From Azospirillum brasilense (GTDB lineage: Bacteria; Pseudomonadota; Alphaproteobacteria; Azospirillales; Azospirillaceae): a stretch of DNA of 64,000 nucleotides. This document shows positions 24,778 to 33,259 of this stretch, piece by piece (positions within the stretch are counted from its first letter, which is position 1; each line of letters opens with the position of its first letter). The position numbers and the translations under genes were made by a program. The stretch covers positions 251,001-315,000 of the forward strand of contig NZ_CP032345.1 in the NCBI RefSeq assembly GCF_005222205.1, in the 5' to 3' direction. Under the pieces are notes generated by a model, which saw nothing but the letters and a program-made list of their open reading frames with translations, made no database searches and was not told the DNA's origin.

Positions 24778-24801
24778 AAAACCCCGCCACAACGGGCGGG
24801 G
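24778..24801 (-). terminator. Intra-operon Rho-independent terminator
   Basis: On the minus strand CCCCGCC/GGCGGGG stem arms with a six-base loop are followed by TTTTCTTTT. It lies between the small gene at 24829 and the gp46 gene, so some transcripts stop before gp46. Confidence 0.75.
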
Positions 24802-24828
24802 CTGGTCGATGTTTCTGGCCTTTGCCAG

Positions 24829-25020
24829 CTAATCCAACTCTTCGAGAGACACACTCACTGGCGGCGATTCGTCTTCCTGAAAACGGGGAACTCGGCCGAC
24901 TGCCACTATTTTCCCATAAGCCCAACCGCTATCGGGATGGGCGATATAAACCGTTTCGTCTTGCGGGTATTGCTGAAGAGCCCTGATCAGCTCTGCAATA
25001 GTCATCGGTGAAGGATTCAT
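24829..25020 (-). CDS. Small hypothetical protein inserted between gp45 and gp46
   Basis: 63 residues from the ATG at 25020, starting MNPSPMTIAELIRALQQYPQ and followed by short strands (ETVYIAHPDSGWAYGKIVAV). Codon use is less GC-biased than in the tail genes on both sides. That, together with the terminator at 24778 directly after it, suggests a cargo gene (moron) dropped into the tail operon. I recognise no function. An ATG five codons in is an alternative start. Confidence 0.65.
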   Translation of the reverse strand: MNPSPMTIAELIRALQQYPQDETVYIAHPDSGWAYGKIVAVGRVPRFQEDESPPVSVSLEELD

Positions 25021-25065
25021 AACGACAGTCCTTCTAAAAACCGCCAAGTCACGTAGATGATAAAC

Positions 25066-25632
25066 CTATTCCTGCGGCAACGGCGTATCGGTGCGAGCCG
25101 GGCCGGACTGCACGCCGCCGTGGGTGTGCTCGTTGTAGATCGCCCGCATGTCGGCCATCGTCCGACCGCCAGGATCGTCGCAGCGGTCGTGAATGTCGCC
25201 GGTGACCTCCAGCCGGTCGGTTTCGAGCCGGACCTTCGGCGTGCCCTGGATCGTGATCGGCTTGCCGGCGCCCTTGATGACGATGCCGGCCCGGGTGATG
25301 CGGATCTCTTGGCCCTGATCGTCATAGACGCAGACCTCGCCGACCTTGAGGCCCTTGGGCCTGGACGCCTGGTGACCGGTGGCGACCACGACGCCGTTTG
25401 AGCGGTCCCCGCCCAGAAAGACCGCCAGGACATCGGTTCCCGCCGGCGGGACGGAGGTCAGGCCGTATTCCACAAGCCGTGGTGTGGCGTCCCGCACTTC
25501 GTCCGCGCCGAGCTGGACCTGGAGCTTCTGGACATTGCCACCGTCGTTCACGGAGGTGATTCGGCCGCGGCCGATGGCCATCATCAGGCGCCCGTACAGG
25601 CGCTCCATCGTTGCCATCACGGCATCGGTCAT
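25066..25632 (-). CDS. Baseplate assembly protein V (Mu gp45-like central spike)
   Basis: 188 residues. RGRITSVNDGGNVQKLQVQ, LVEYGLTSVPPAGTDVLAVF, GDRSNGVVVATGH and VYDDQGQEIRITRAG give the OB-fold then beta-helix pattern of the gpV/gp45 spike. The last part contains HTHGG, close to the HxH iron-binding tip motif of such spikes. It forms the membrane-piercing tip under the baseplate. Its start overlaps the end of the gp44 gene by four bases. Confidence 0.92.
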   Translation of the reverse strand: MTDAVMATMERLYGRLMMAIGRGRITSVNDGGNVQKLQVQLGADEVRDATPRLVEYGLTSVPPAGTDVLAVFLGGDRSNGVVVATGHQASRPKGLKVGEVCVYDDQGQEIRITRAGIVIKGAGKPITIQGTPKVRLETDRLEVTGDIHDRCDDPGGRTMADMRAIYNEHTHGGVQSGPARTDTPLPQE

Positions 25633-26705
25633 GGTTGCACCTGCCCAGGGATCACATCGGCCAGAGTGGGGTTCAGCACGATCGGCATCGGCTCGAAGGC
25701 GTCGGGAGGCATGAGGACGAGATCCGCGTGGGTGCCCTGCGCGTCGCGTCGATAGGTCACCTCGGAAATGACCCAGTCGACGGAATCGATTTTCAGCGCT
25801 GGAGCTTTGAGCGATACCCGCCGGTTCGGCGTCCAGAGCATGCCGTCACCGTCGCGCCAGGAGGTGGTGGTGAGCGTCACGTAGTAGCTTCGCCCTGCCC
25901 TCCGCGCCGCCTCCCACAACCCCCGGCGCTGCGACAGCCCAGCGGCCTCGATTCCGGTCTCGGCGATGATGTAGCGCTTCCGGCGGCGGGGCACGGCCTT
26001 GTCGGTGACGGTCACCAGGATATCGCCGTCCGACCCCGCCTCGCTGACCGATGACATGGACAGGCGGCGCACGACGTATTCCGAAAACCGCAGGTCCATG
26101 CCGAACATCGCCTGCGCGGCTTCGATGTTGACGCCCTGCTCGAACCCGGTGCGGTGCCGCTCCGACCCGACGCGGGCCAGGATCAGGTTCCCGTCCGGTC
26201 CGTCGTAGGCCAGCAGCGCCCGGGCGCGGACGATCCTCTCGATGACTTGATAGGGGGTCTCGCCCCACAGGAGGTTGATCTGCGGGATCGGCTCGCCGAC
26301 GTCGGACAGCGCCTTGACCTTGATTTTGTACGGGTCCGCCAACTTCTCGGCGATGGCCAGCACCGTTGCGCTGCTGATCTGGTTGGACGGCCACTCGGCG
26401 GAGCAATCCACCAGATCCTGGCACTTCCCGCGGCCGATCACCCGCAGGGTGTGCGTGGCCGGGCTGATCGAGGGGATGAAGCGGTCGACATAGCCGGTGA
26501 TCACCAGATCGTCGCCGATCTTCACCTCGCAGGCGTCGCCCGGCTTCACGACAACGGCATCGGCCTCGCCGGGGAAGCGCTCGGTGTAGACGATGTCGAA
26601 GTCGGACGGCATCCGCTCGATGCCGCGGGTGACGCGGACGCCCTGCCAGCCGGAGAGCTTGCGACCGCCGGTCACGAGTGAGAGATCGCCATCAAGGGGG
26701 GGCAT
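25629..26705 (-). CDS. Mu gp44-like baseplate hub protein
   Basis: 358 residues from the ATG at 26705, with GGAG five bases upstream. A GTG at 26711 overlapping the previous stop is possible. LVTGGRKLSGWQGVRVTRGI, then a VVVKPGDACEVKIGDDLVITG beta-barrel and LRVIGRGKCQDLVDCSAEWP match the gp27-like hub fold (Mu gp44, late-control D family). It forms the trimeric hub that holds the spike. Confidence 0.9.
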   Translation of the reverse strand: MPPLDGDLSLVTGGRKLSGWQGVRVTRGIERMPSDFDIVYTERFPGEADAVVVKPGDACEVKIGDDLVITGYVDRFIPSISPATHTLRVIGRGKCQDLVDCSAEWPSNQISSATVLAIAEKLADPYKIKVKALSDVGEPIPQINLLWGETPYQVIERIVRARALLAYDGPDGNLILARVGSERHRTGFEQGVNIEAAQAMFGMDLRFSEYVVRRLSMSSVSEAGSDGDILVTVTDKAVPRRRKRYIIAETGIEAAGLSQRRGLWEAARRAGRSYYVTLTTTSWRDGDGMLWTPNRRVSLKAPALKIDSVDWVISEVTYRRDAQGTHADLVLMPPDAFEPMPIVLNPTLADVIPGQVQP

Positions 26706-26707
26706 GA

Positions 26708-28099
26708 TCACTCCGCAATGGCCTGGAAGCTGGTCGGCATGAACGCCGGATGGATCGGCTGGGCGCGGTCCACCAGCTCGTCGGCGCGGGCGGCGTCCTG
26801 ATAAAGCCGCTGCGCCAGCACCAGGGATGGCATCGGCGCTGCGGAGGTCACCGGCACCAGCCGGGACAGGCTGGCACCGCGCTCGGTCAGGTCCGTGACC
26901 ACGGCCGTCCGGAGGAGGCGCAGCGCCGTATAGGTCGCGTCGTCGCCTTCGTCGCCGGCGCGGAGGATCTCCGCGTCGATCACGCTCACCAGCCGGTCGC
27001 GCGTCGCCACCGCGTCGTCGTGCGAGGTCGGCGTGTAGTGGGCGACGGCCCGTGCCAGCTCGGCAATCGCCGCACGGCGGTACAGGCCAGCCACGGCGGC
27101 CGAGGCCGGGGATGACCGGTCTTCGGCGGTCGCCACCGCCTGGAGCAGCCGTACACGGTCCGCCGGCGCGGCGATCGCTGCGGCGGCTGCCGCGACATGC
27201 GCCTGGATCGCGGAGGCGGTGCCCGCGACGCTGCTGGCGGTGGTTGCTGCGGCGGCGGTTGTGGCAGCCACTCCGGCCTTGGCGACTGCCGCGCGGTTGG
27301 CCGCGGTGGACGCCTTCAGGGCGGTAAGCGTCGATCCCGACCGGCCGCCCCCGAAGGCCTTCAGGAACCGGCCGAACGAACCCGGAAGGTCCCGGACGGC
27401 GTTGTAGAGGTTCGTGGCATCGTCAACGAACCGCAGCACCATCCGGACGTAGAAGCTCACCGTGCCGACAACCTGCCGGATGATCGCGGCGCCGCGCTGG
27501 ATCAGGGCTCCAACCTTCTTGATGAAGTCGGCCGCGGCGGCGAGACCCAGCTTGTCCGCCGCGTCCTGGATGGCCTTCATCGTATCGGTCGCGCTGCCTG
27601 GGTAAAGCAGGCGTCCGGCTTCGATGAACTGGAAGGCGATCTCAATCACCCGCCCGCCCTCATGGCGCTGCACCTCACGGAAGCGGAGCAGCGCCACGCT
27701 TTTGCGGCCAAGCGACGGGTGGACCAATTCCCCTTCACCGGCCGCCTCTACGGCCCTCTGCAGGCGATCGCGCTGCGTCAGCACCGGCCCGCCGCCATAG
27801 ACCTGGCTGTCTTCCACCAGGAAGCCGGTCAGGCTGTAGCGGCGAGGCCCGCGCCCCAGGTCCTCCACCCAAACGGAATCCCGGTACGGGTATTCGTGCA
27901 CCGCCACGCGTCGGCCGAACTGGGCATCGGAGGCGATCACGCCGAAGGGAACGCCGCGGAACGATGCCGGACGGAGCCGGGAATGCCACGGGGCGCCCGT
28001 CCCGCCGGCGCCGGCGAGGTCCATACCGAGGCGCGCGGCGGCGCTGGTCGCCCGGTCGATGTTGTTGGTCAGGGCGCTGTAGGCGGTGCGGATCGTCAT
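26708..28099 (-). CDS. Mu gp43-like DNA circularisation/tail protein
   Basis: 463 residues from the ATG at 28099, which overlaps the tape measure stop as ATGA. The open frame reaches 28411 only inside the tape measure gene. The N-terminal part (LRPASFRGVPFGVIASDAQF, VHEYPYRDSVWVEDLGRGPR, FIEAGRLLYPGSATD) is the DNA circularisation protein N-terminal domain pattern (Mu N/gp43). The middle is Ala-rich. In tails it acts as a distal tail protein linking tube and baseplate, and the older name refers to a role in circularising Mu DNA. Confidence 0.88.
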   Translation of the reverse strand: MTIRTAYSALTNNIDRATSAAARLGMDLAGAGGTGAPWHSRLRPASFRGVPFGVIASDAQFGRRVAVHEYPYRDSVWVEDLGRGPRRYSLTGFLVEDSQVYGGGPVLTQRDRLQRAVEAAGEGELVHPSLGRKSVALLRFREVQRHEGGRVIEIAFQFIEAGRLLYPGSATDTMKAIQDAADKLGLAAAADFIKKVGALIQRGAAIIRQVVGTVSFYVRMVLRFVDDATNLYNAVRDLPGSFGRFLKAFGGGRSGSTLTALKASTAANRAAVAKAGVAATTAAAATTASSVAGTASAIQAHVAAAAAAIAAPADRVRLLQAVATAEDRSSPASAAVAGLYRRAAIAELARAVAHYTPTSHDDAVATRDRLVSVIDAEILRAGDEGDDATYTALRLLRTAVVTDLTERGASLSRLVPVTSAAPMPSLVLAQRLYQDAARADELVDRAQPIHPAFMPTSFQAIAE

Positions 28100-29850
28100 G
28101 GCGTTGCCCAGCTCTGCATGGAGTATTCGACCCGCGGCGCCGGGCCGCTGGAGCCGGGCGCATTCTCCGCCGTGACCTTCATGCCCGGCGGCGGGTCCCC
28201 GGCCATCTCGATGGTGACCTTGACGGCCTGCTCGACCTGCTGCGGCGTGTAGGGCTGGACGCCGTTCTCCTGACGGATGATGGCGCTCAGCAGCGGAGCC
28301 AGCGTGTCCTTGTCGCGCAGATCGAGCGGCTGGTTCGGCAGCTTCCCGGTCTGCTCGGACAGGCTCCGGGCGTACGCCGCGGGGTCGTTGCCGTCCCCGG
28401 CCGGCGCCCAACGGTTGGCGATCCCGGTCAGGGTGTTGATACCGTGCTTGTCCTGGTAGGCGAGCAGGTTCTGCGCCGCCGCGGCCAGCCCTTCCTCCGG
28501 GGTGTTGAAGCGCGCGAACCCGCCAACGATCGGGGCGTCGCCCCAGCGGCGCAGGTTGCCGGGGTTGTTGTTGCGCAGACCGATGGGGAGCCGATCCTTG
28601 CCCGCCGCCGGCGGAGGTGCCGCGGAGACGATGGAGGGCGGCGCTGAGACGATGGAGGGCGGCGCGGAAGGCGCGCCCTGGTCACTCCCCGACGACGGCG
28701 CGGCCCCCCCTGAAAACGTGATCGTCGGCAGCAAACGGCGCCACCAGGACTGCCCGGCCTCCTCCGCTTCCCTGGTCTTGCGCTCGTCCTCGGTCTCGCG
28801 CCGGATGCGGCTGGCGGCCCATTGCCGATCCAGATTATCGAGGGCGCCGGGGATGGCGTCGATGTTCTGATAGGCCAGAGCCGCCGCCGCGGCCACGCCG
28901 GTCATCAAGCCGAGGAGGGGATGCACTCGGGCCGCCGCGGCCACCGTGGCAAGGGCGACACCGATCTCGGTGACCGAGGCGGCTGTGTCCTTGTTCTTGG
29001 CGGTCCACTCGCTGACCCCGTCGATGATGCGGCCCCAGCGGCTGTTGAGCTGCGCCTCGATCGTCACGCCCACGCCGCTCGCCGCCGCCCGCAGACGCCC
29101 CAGGCTGTCGCCGAGGTTCTCGGATTCCTTCTGCGTCTTCTCGCTGACCTCGGCCAGCCGCTCGATGTCCTTGATGTAGGCGGTCCACCCGGCACGGCCC
29201 CGGCGCAGCATCGGCAGCAGCGCCTCGACCCCGAAGATCTGGGCAATCTTCGCTTGGGTCTGCGGCGCGGTCTGGCGGGCGATTGCCTCGGCGAGGTCGC
29301 CCAGCGCCGCCTCCGCGTCGACGGCGCCGTCCTTGGTCCGCCGCGTCACGATGCCCAGCGTGTTGAGCATGGCGGCGGCCTCGTTGTTCCGGCCGAACGC
29401 CGCGTCCTGCAGCGTGGTGGCCAGCCCGCGCAGACTGCCGGTCATGTCCTCGGCGGAGAGACCGGCCAGCGTCGCCGCGCCCTGGAGCGTCCGCAGCCGG
29501 CCCGGCAGGACACCGATGCCCGCCGCTGCGTTGGCCGTGACGACGCCGACCTGCCCCCAGTTGGCGATCAGGGCGGCGGCCCCGGCCAGCGTGCCGGCAC
29601 CGCCGATCAGGGCCATGGTGCTGTTGCCGCCGAAGGCCCCAAGCCCACGCGCCGCCCCGAACAGAGAGGTGGCGGCCGACGCCGCGCTGCGGTCGAGGCG
29701 CTCGAAGCCCCTGGTGTCGTCAAGGTCGCGCAGCCGCGAACCGATCTGGGCCAGGGGCTTGGGAATTCTCGACAGCGCCGACCCGACGCCACCGATGATC
29801 GAGCTGGCCCGGTCCCGCGCGGTGATCAGGATTTGAAACTGGTTCGCCAT
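28096..29850 (-). CDS. Tape measure protein with a C-terminal P5-like domain
   Basis: 584 residues. The first 350 are helical and Ala-rich with hydrophobic segments (GGNSTMALIGGAGTLAGAAA; HPLLGLMTGVAAAAALAY), as in tape measure proteins that set tail length. A Pro/Ser linker contains a tandem duplication (APPSIVS twice, from a 21-bp repeat at 28625-28666). The C-terminal domain (PIGLRNNNPGNLRRWGDAP, FNTPEEGLAAAAQNLLAYQ) resembles the virion-associated P5-type or peptidoglycan-active domain that helps the tail cross the wall. It is short for a tape measure, so the tail is probably short (inference). Confidence 0.88.
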   Translation of the reverse strand: MANQFQILITARDRASSIIGGVGSALSRIPKPLAQIGSRLRDLDDTRGFERLDRSAASAATSLFGAARGLGAFGGNSTMALIGGAGTLAGAAALIANWGQVGVVTANAAAGIGVLPGRLRTLQGAATLAGLSAEDMTGSLRGLATTLQDAAFGRNNEAAAMLNTLGIVTRRTKDGAVDAEAALGDLAEAIARQTAPQTQAKIAQIFGVEALLPMLRRGRAGWTAYIKDIERLAEVSEKTQKESENLGDSLGRLRAAASGVGVTIEAQLNSRWGRIIDGVSEWTAKNKDTAASVTEIGVALATVAAAARVHPLLGLMTGVAAAAALAYQNIDAIPGALDNLDRQWAASRIRRETEDERKTREAEEAGQSWWRRLLPTITFSGGAAPSSGSDQGAPSAPPSIVSAPPSIVSAAPPPAAGKDRLPIGLRNNNPGNLRRWGDAPIVGGFARFNTPEEGLAAAAQNLLAYQDKHGINTLTGIANRWAPAGDGNDPAAYARSLSEQTGKLPNQPLDLRDKDTLAPLLSAIIRQENGVQPYTPQQVEQAVKVTIEMAGDPPPGMKVTAENAPGSSGPAPRVEYSMQSWATP

Positions 29851-29857
29851 CTCGGTC

Positions 29858-30016
29858 CTACCGGCCGCGCTCGGCCTTCAGCATGCGCACGGCCTGGCCG
29901 TGCCACCACATCAGTTCCCGCCACGTCAGGGACCACGCCTCGCGCGGTCCCCAGTGGTAGAATCGGGTCACTTCGGCGACGGCGTCTCGCCAGTCGCCGG
30001 GGAGTTGATAAAAACC
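29858..30016 (-). CDS. Frameshift extension of the tail assembly chaperone (GpE'/gp41' type)
   Basis: In the -1 frame relative to the gp41 gene, the sequence after the slippery run reads DWRDAVAEVTRFYHWGP, WSLTWRELMWWHGQAVRML and ends with a stop at 29858. The W-R-E-L-x-W-W-H-x-Q-A pattern is characteristic of the C-terminal extensions made by programmed frameshifting in P2/Mu-type tail assembly chaperones. There is no good separate start. The fusion product would comprise gp41 plus about 50 residues and would chaperone the tape measure, whose gene starts eight bases later. Confidence 0.78.
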   Translation of the reverse strand, partial: GFYQLPGDWRDAVAEVTRFYHWGPREAWSLTWRELMWWHGQAVRMLKAERGR

Positions 30017-30252
30017 GCCAGAAAGTCGCGGGCCTCCTTGGCATCGCGGTAGCCGATCTTGCGGACGGCTTGGACCTCTATCCCGGTCACCGCGGCAATC
30101 AGGAAGATGTCGGAGGTCACGCCCTCGTGCTTACAAGCATCAGCGAACTCGCCGAGGGTCGGCTCCCGCAGTTGCAACTCGCTGTAGGTCCTGCCAGCGA
30201 ACTCCACCGGCTTGCGCAGGATGATGGTCTTCTCGTCGGGATGGGACGACAT
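29968..30252 (-). CDS. Tail assembly chaperone (Mu gp41-like)
   Basis: 94 residues. KTIILRKPVEFAGRTYSELQ, LREPTLGEFADACK and IEVQAVRKIGYRDAKEARDF are the phage tail assembly chaperone family 7 (gp41) pattern. It lies between tail tube and tape measure, as expected. Near its 3' end the codons GCG-GTT-TTT-ATC contain the run GGTTTTT (30016-30010), where a -1 slip would lead into the extension at 29858. Confidence 0.88.
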   Translation of the reverse strand: MSSHPDEKTIILRKPVEFAGRTYSELQLREPTLGEFADACKHEGVTSDIFLIAAVTGIEVQAVRKIGYRDAKEARDFLAVFINSPATGETPSPK

Positions 30253-30621
30253 TTACGCTTCCTCCACCTGGGGCCCTTCGAAACGCGTCTTGAACGTGCC
30301 TTCGGCCGTGTTGACGTCCAAATCGCCGACTTGCCACATGTTCCGACCACAGACGGTCTTACCGTTGGCGAGTTCCAGGACGACGGTGACGTTCGTCATC
30401 GCGTTGATTCCGGCGACGATCAGGTCGCCGGCGTCGCGGAACGTGCCCTCGATGAAGCCGGCGCGCGGCATCTCCTTGTAGCCGTGGACACCGTCCTGAC
30501 CGGCGAGGGTTTCGCGGTTGACGTTGCTCGGGTTGTAGGCGGCGTCAGCGGTCAGCATGTACGTCGTGCCGTCGACCGTGATGTAGGCGATGCCGGCAAG
30601 CCGGCGGCTGGTGTCGGCCAT
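30253..30621 (-). CDS. Tail tube protein (Mu gp40-like)
   Basis: 122 residues. MADTSRRLAGIAYITVDGTT, YKEMPRAGFIEGTFRDAG and NVTVVLELANGKTVCGRNMW form the tail tube family pattern. Stacked hexamers make the inner tube through which DNA passes. It directly follows the sheath gene in transcription order, the normal arrangement for contractile tails. Confidence 0.92.
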   Translation of the reverse strand: MADTSRRLAGIAYITVDGTTYMLTADAAYNPSNVNRETLAGQDGVHGYKEMPRAGFIEGTFRDAGDLIVAGINAMTNVTVVLELANGKTVCGRNMWQVGDLDVNTAEGTFKTRFEGPQVEEA

Positions 30622-30636
30622 GGTATGGGCCCTCCC

Positions 30637-32118
30637 TTACTGGAGCCGGAACTGCGCGAGCAGCGCGAAGATCCGGAGCTGGTTGATCAGGGTGCCCGGC
30701 CACAGCACGTTCACCCGGTTGGGGTTCGTGCGGTCCTTCTCGACGATCAGATCGCGCTTGAAGGCGTCGCCGTTCTGCACGTGACCGGCCTGCTCCAGCT
30801 CGCGGTACCGGGCGATCAGGTCCATGCGGATGATGTTCGGGGTGACGACGTTCGCCCCCGGTCCGAAGCGGGTGCCGTCGGCGGCCAGCTTCATCCGGGC
30901 ATACTTGCTGGTGATGACCGAACGCAGCTCGCGCAGCACGTAGGCGAGCAGGAACATGGTCTCGATCTGCAGATAGCTGTCGTCGGCGGCGCCGAAGGCG
31001 TTCTTCTGGTAGGTCGTGACCACGTTCTCCAGCCGCACAGTGCCGTCGTCGCCGACGATGCAGGTCGACACGCCGTCCCACAGCAGGACATTCCGGTCGG
31101 TCAGGGCGAAGCGGGACGCGATCGGCGGCGCCAGCGTCTTCGTCAGGGCCAGCGTCTGGAGCGGCGTGCCGGGGTCCGCGCGCAGCGAGACGGCGGCGGT
31201 GCCAGCGAAATCGGCGGCGATGATCCAGGCCGGGGTCGGTGTGTCGTAGATGCCCAGCACCGAGACATGCTGATCGTTGCGCCCGGTCCCGAAGGTGGTG
31301 AGGGTGCCGAGGCTGCCCACCTTGGCCGCGAAGCCGTGGCCATAGAGCTGGCGGGACCAGGACCAGCGGCCCGTGGCGTCGGACAGCAGCGTCTTCAGCG
31401 CATCCAGGCTGGCGGTGTCCGTGTAGGGGAATACGATGAAGTCGAAGGGCTGGTCGCCCAGGGCGGCGAAGGCGGCGGTCAGGTCCGGCGGCGTAGCGCC
31501 ATTGGCCATCGCCGTGATGGCGACGGTCAGGCCGGCGGGCGTCGCCTCGCCGCCGGCGGAGCCACGGTAGTTCAGCCGCAGGTCGATGTCGTTTCCGGTG
31601 AGCCCCTTGTTCTTGGCCGTGATGGTCACGGTGCCGCTGCCGGCCGAGGCCGTCACGGGGAGGTCGGCGTTGGCCGTGATCGTCGCCGCAAGCGCGGTGG
31701 CGACCGCCGCGGCCGTCTGGCTGGCGGTGACCGCTTGGCTGACCAGGACGCCGCCGATGTAGAGGCTGATCACACCGGAGGCCGTGGCCGTGCCTGTCAG
31801 CGCCACGGAGCCAGTCGCCGCGACGCCGGAGCCGTGGTCCGTGATCGGCAGATACCAGACCTCGCCGAAGGGATCGGCGGCGCGGTAGGCCGCGGTCATC
31901 AGCGCCAGCATGGAGCCCTGCCCGCCAACCGTCTTGGCATCGGCGACGCCCTGACTGATCACCGGGACATTGGCCGTCGCGGTGCCGCCCGAGGTGATCT
32001 GCCCGACGATCAGCGTGCGCATGGTCTGCGCGCCGCTGTTGGCACGGCTGTTGTCCACCTCGGCGAAGAACAGCGGGGTCCGCAGGTTCGGCGGAACGTT
32101 CTTGAACGGAACGGTCAT
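30637..32118 (-). CDS. Tail sheath protein (Mu gpL/gp39-like)
   Basis: 493 residues. The N-terminal strand (FKNVPPNLRTPLFFAEVDNS), the sequence ALTSTx-like middle with repeated Ala/Thr/Gly strands, and the C-terminal NIIRMDLIARYRELEQAGHV and NRVNVLWPGTLINQLRIFAL are typical of Mu-like contractile sheath subunits. Its presence shows that the phage is a myovirus. The start codon is preceded by the small DUF2635 gene with a three-base gap. Confidence 0.93.
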   Translation of the reverse strand: MTVPFKNVPPNLRTPLFFAEVDNSRANSGAQTMRTLIVGQITSGGTATANVPVISQGVADAKTVGGQGSMLALMTAAYRAADPFGEVWYLPITDHGSGVAATGSVALTGTATASGVISLYIGGVLVSQAVTASQTAAAVATALAATITANADLPVTASAGSGTVTITAKNKGLTGNDIDLRLNYRGSAGGEATPAGLTVAITAMANGATPPDLTAAFAALGDQPFDFIVFPYTDTASLDALKTLLSDATGRWSWSRQLYGHGFAAKVGSLGTLTTFGTGRNDQHVSVLGIYDTPTPAWIIAADFAGTAAVSLRADPGTPLQTLALTKTLAPPIASRFALTDRNVLLWDGVSTCIVGDDGTVRLENVVTTYQKNAFGAADDSYLQIETMFLLAYVLRELRSVITSKYARMKLAADGTRFGPGANVVTPNIIRMDLIARYRELEQAGHVQNGDAFKRDLIVEKDRTNPNRVNVLWPGTLINQLRIFALLAQFRLQ

Positions 32119-32121
32119 TGG

Positions 32122-32298
32122 TTACGCCTCCTCGGCGGGGGACGGCGGGGCCGGCGGGTCGGCCAGCACGACGTCGCGATAGATGTGCAGCAGGCGGTTC
32201 CAGTAGTCGGTGGCGGGGACCTCACGCCCTTCCGCGGGCAGGAAATCCCCCAGGTCCGGGTCCCGAATCATCAGGCCCGGCTTGGGTTTCACGAACAT
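32122..32298 (-). CDS. DUF2635 small tail protein (Mu gp38-like)
   Basis: 58 residues, ATG at 32298, stop TAA at 32124-32122. The sequence begins MFVKPKPGLMIRDPDLGDFL and contains VPATDYWNRLL. This is the DUF2635 hallmark (V-K-P, then R-D-P-x-x-x-x-x-L-P-x-x-G, then Y-W-x-R-R/L). Such a gene nearly always precedes the sheath gene in Mu-like tails. Its role is not known in detail. Confidence 0.9.
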   Translation of the reverse strand: MFVKPKPGLMIRDPDLGDFLPAEGREVPATDYWNRLLHIYRDVVLADPPAPPSPAEEA

Positions 32299-32312
32299 GC
32301 GTGAGGCTCCGA

Positions 32313-32930
32313 TCAGGAGGTGAAATCGACGTAGACCTGCCCCTCGTCGCGGCCGTCGGGGCCGGAGGTGCGGGGCGCTGGGGTGACGGCGTCGGGGAAC
32401 GCCGGGTCGACATAGACGCCGGTTGGGTCGAAGGTGCCGGCCATGTCGGCGTGCGCATCCACGACATCGAGGGACTCGGTGATGACCGGCTCGAAGTCCT
32501 CGGGGTAGCGGAATGCGAAATCGGCCTGCATGGTGCCGACATGCCGCTTGGTGGCGGAGGAGAACTCCGGCTCATCGCAGCGGAACTCCGCGATCTGCTC
32601 AACATTCCGCAGGATCGCGTCGTTGGTCAGAATCGCTGCCTTGACCTGCCACCACAGGGTCGAGAGGACATCACCGACGTCGTCGGCGTCCTGCCCGTCC
32701 TTGCCCTCCACCCGGAAGTCGATCGTTACGAAGGCGACCGTGTGGAAGGCCGGGAAACCCAGCGGTCCCCGGCTCACACCGCTTTCCCTGCCCCCGTAGA
32801 CCAGCAGGCCGGGCATGTCCTTGCTGGTGACCGGCCAGTCCCGACGGGGGAACACGCGATCCTCGGCCAGCGTGCGGTTCAGCAGCGCCTGAACCACCAG
32901 CTGGCGGATCGTCTCCGAATGAGCGGTCAT
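32313..32930 (-). CDS. Tail terminator-like protein (Mu gp37-like)
   Basis: 205 residues from the ATG at 32930, overlapping the preceding stop as ATGA. The sequence starts MTAHSETIRQLVVQALLNRT and continues with VFPRRDWPVTSKDMPGLLVY and FVTIDFRVEGKDG. This is the layout of proteins that cap the tail tube and sheath (gp37/DUF1834 and lambda gpU-like terminators). Position between a head-completion gene and the sheath block agrees. Confidence 0.72.
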   Translation of the reverse strand: MTAHSETIRQLVVQALLNRTLAEDRVFPRRDWPVTSKDMPGLLVYGGRESGVSRGPLGFPAFHTVAFVTIDFRVEGKDGQDADDVGDVLSTLWWQVKAAILTNDAILRNVEQIAEFRCDEPEFSSATKRHVGTMQADFAFRYPEDFEPVITESLDVVDAHADMAGTFDPTGVYVDPAFPDAVTPAPRTSGPDGRDEGQVYVDFTS

Positions 32931-33250
32931 CCCGACACCCAATTCAGCGGCAGGAGTGCCCAACCGTGGCCATCCGGGTTGACGTTGGAGACGGTATAAG
33001 TCGCCCCGGTGCGAACGATGGTAAGCCGGTCGCCGGTGTCCGGCTGGTTCGCCCCAAAGTCGGAGAGCCGCACGCCCAGGACCGGGAACACCGACGAGAC
33101 CGGCTGGCCGTCCACGTCCGCGACCTCGGCATAGGACTCGTCGAACACGCCGGAGACGGTGAAAGGCGCTCCAGAGGAGGGCTGATACAGCACCTCCTCC
33201 GCGAAGGCCTCGGCGACGGGGCCGTGGGTCAGGTCGTCCCAGTCGATCAT
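32927..33250 (-). CDS. Head-tail joining protein (lambda FII-like)
   Basis: 107 residues. VSGVFDESYAEVADVDGQPV, LGVRLSDFGANQPDTGDRLT and TYTVSNVNPDGHGWALLPLN follow the small beta-barrel pattern of the head-tail attachment family (gpFII-like). It bridges the filled head and the tail. The gene is coupled to the tail-terminator gene. Confidence 0.72.
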   Translation of the reverse strand: MIDWDDLTHGPVAEAFAEEVLYQPSSGAPFTVSGVFDESYAEVADVDGQPVSSVFPVLGVRLSDFGANQPDTGDRLTIVRTGATYTVSNVNPDGHGWALLPLNWVSG

Positions 33251-33259
33251 GGCGAGCCC

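Noticed and set aside
28822-32304. A 1160-codon plus-strand open frame
   Set aside because: It is the antisense shadow of the tape measure, chaperone, tube and sheath genes; its product is Arg/Gly/His-rich and shows no domain. High GC keeps it open.
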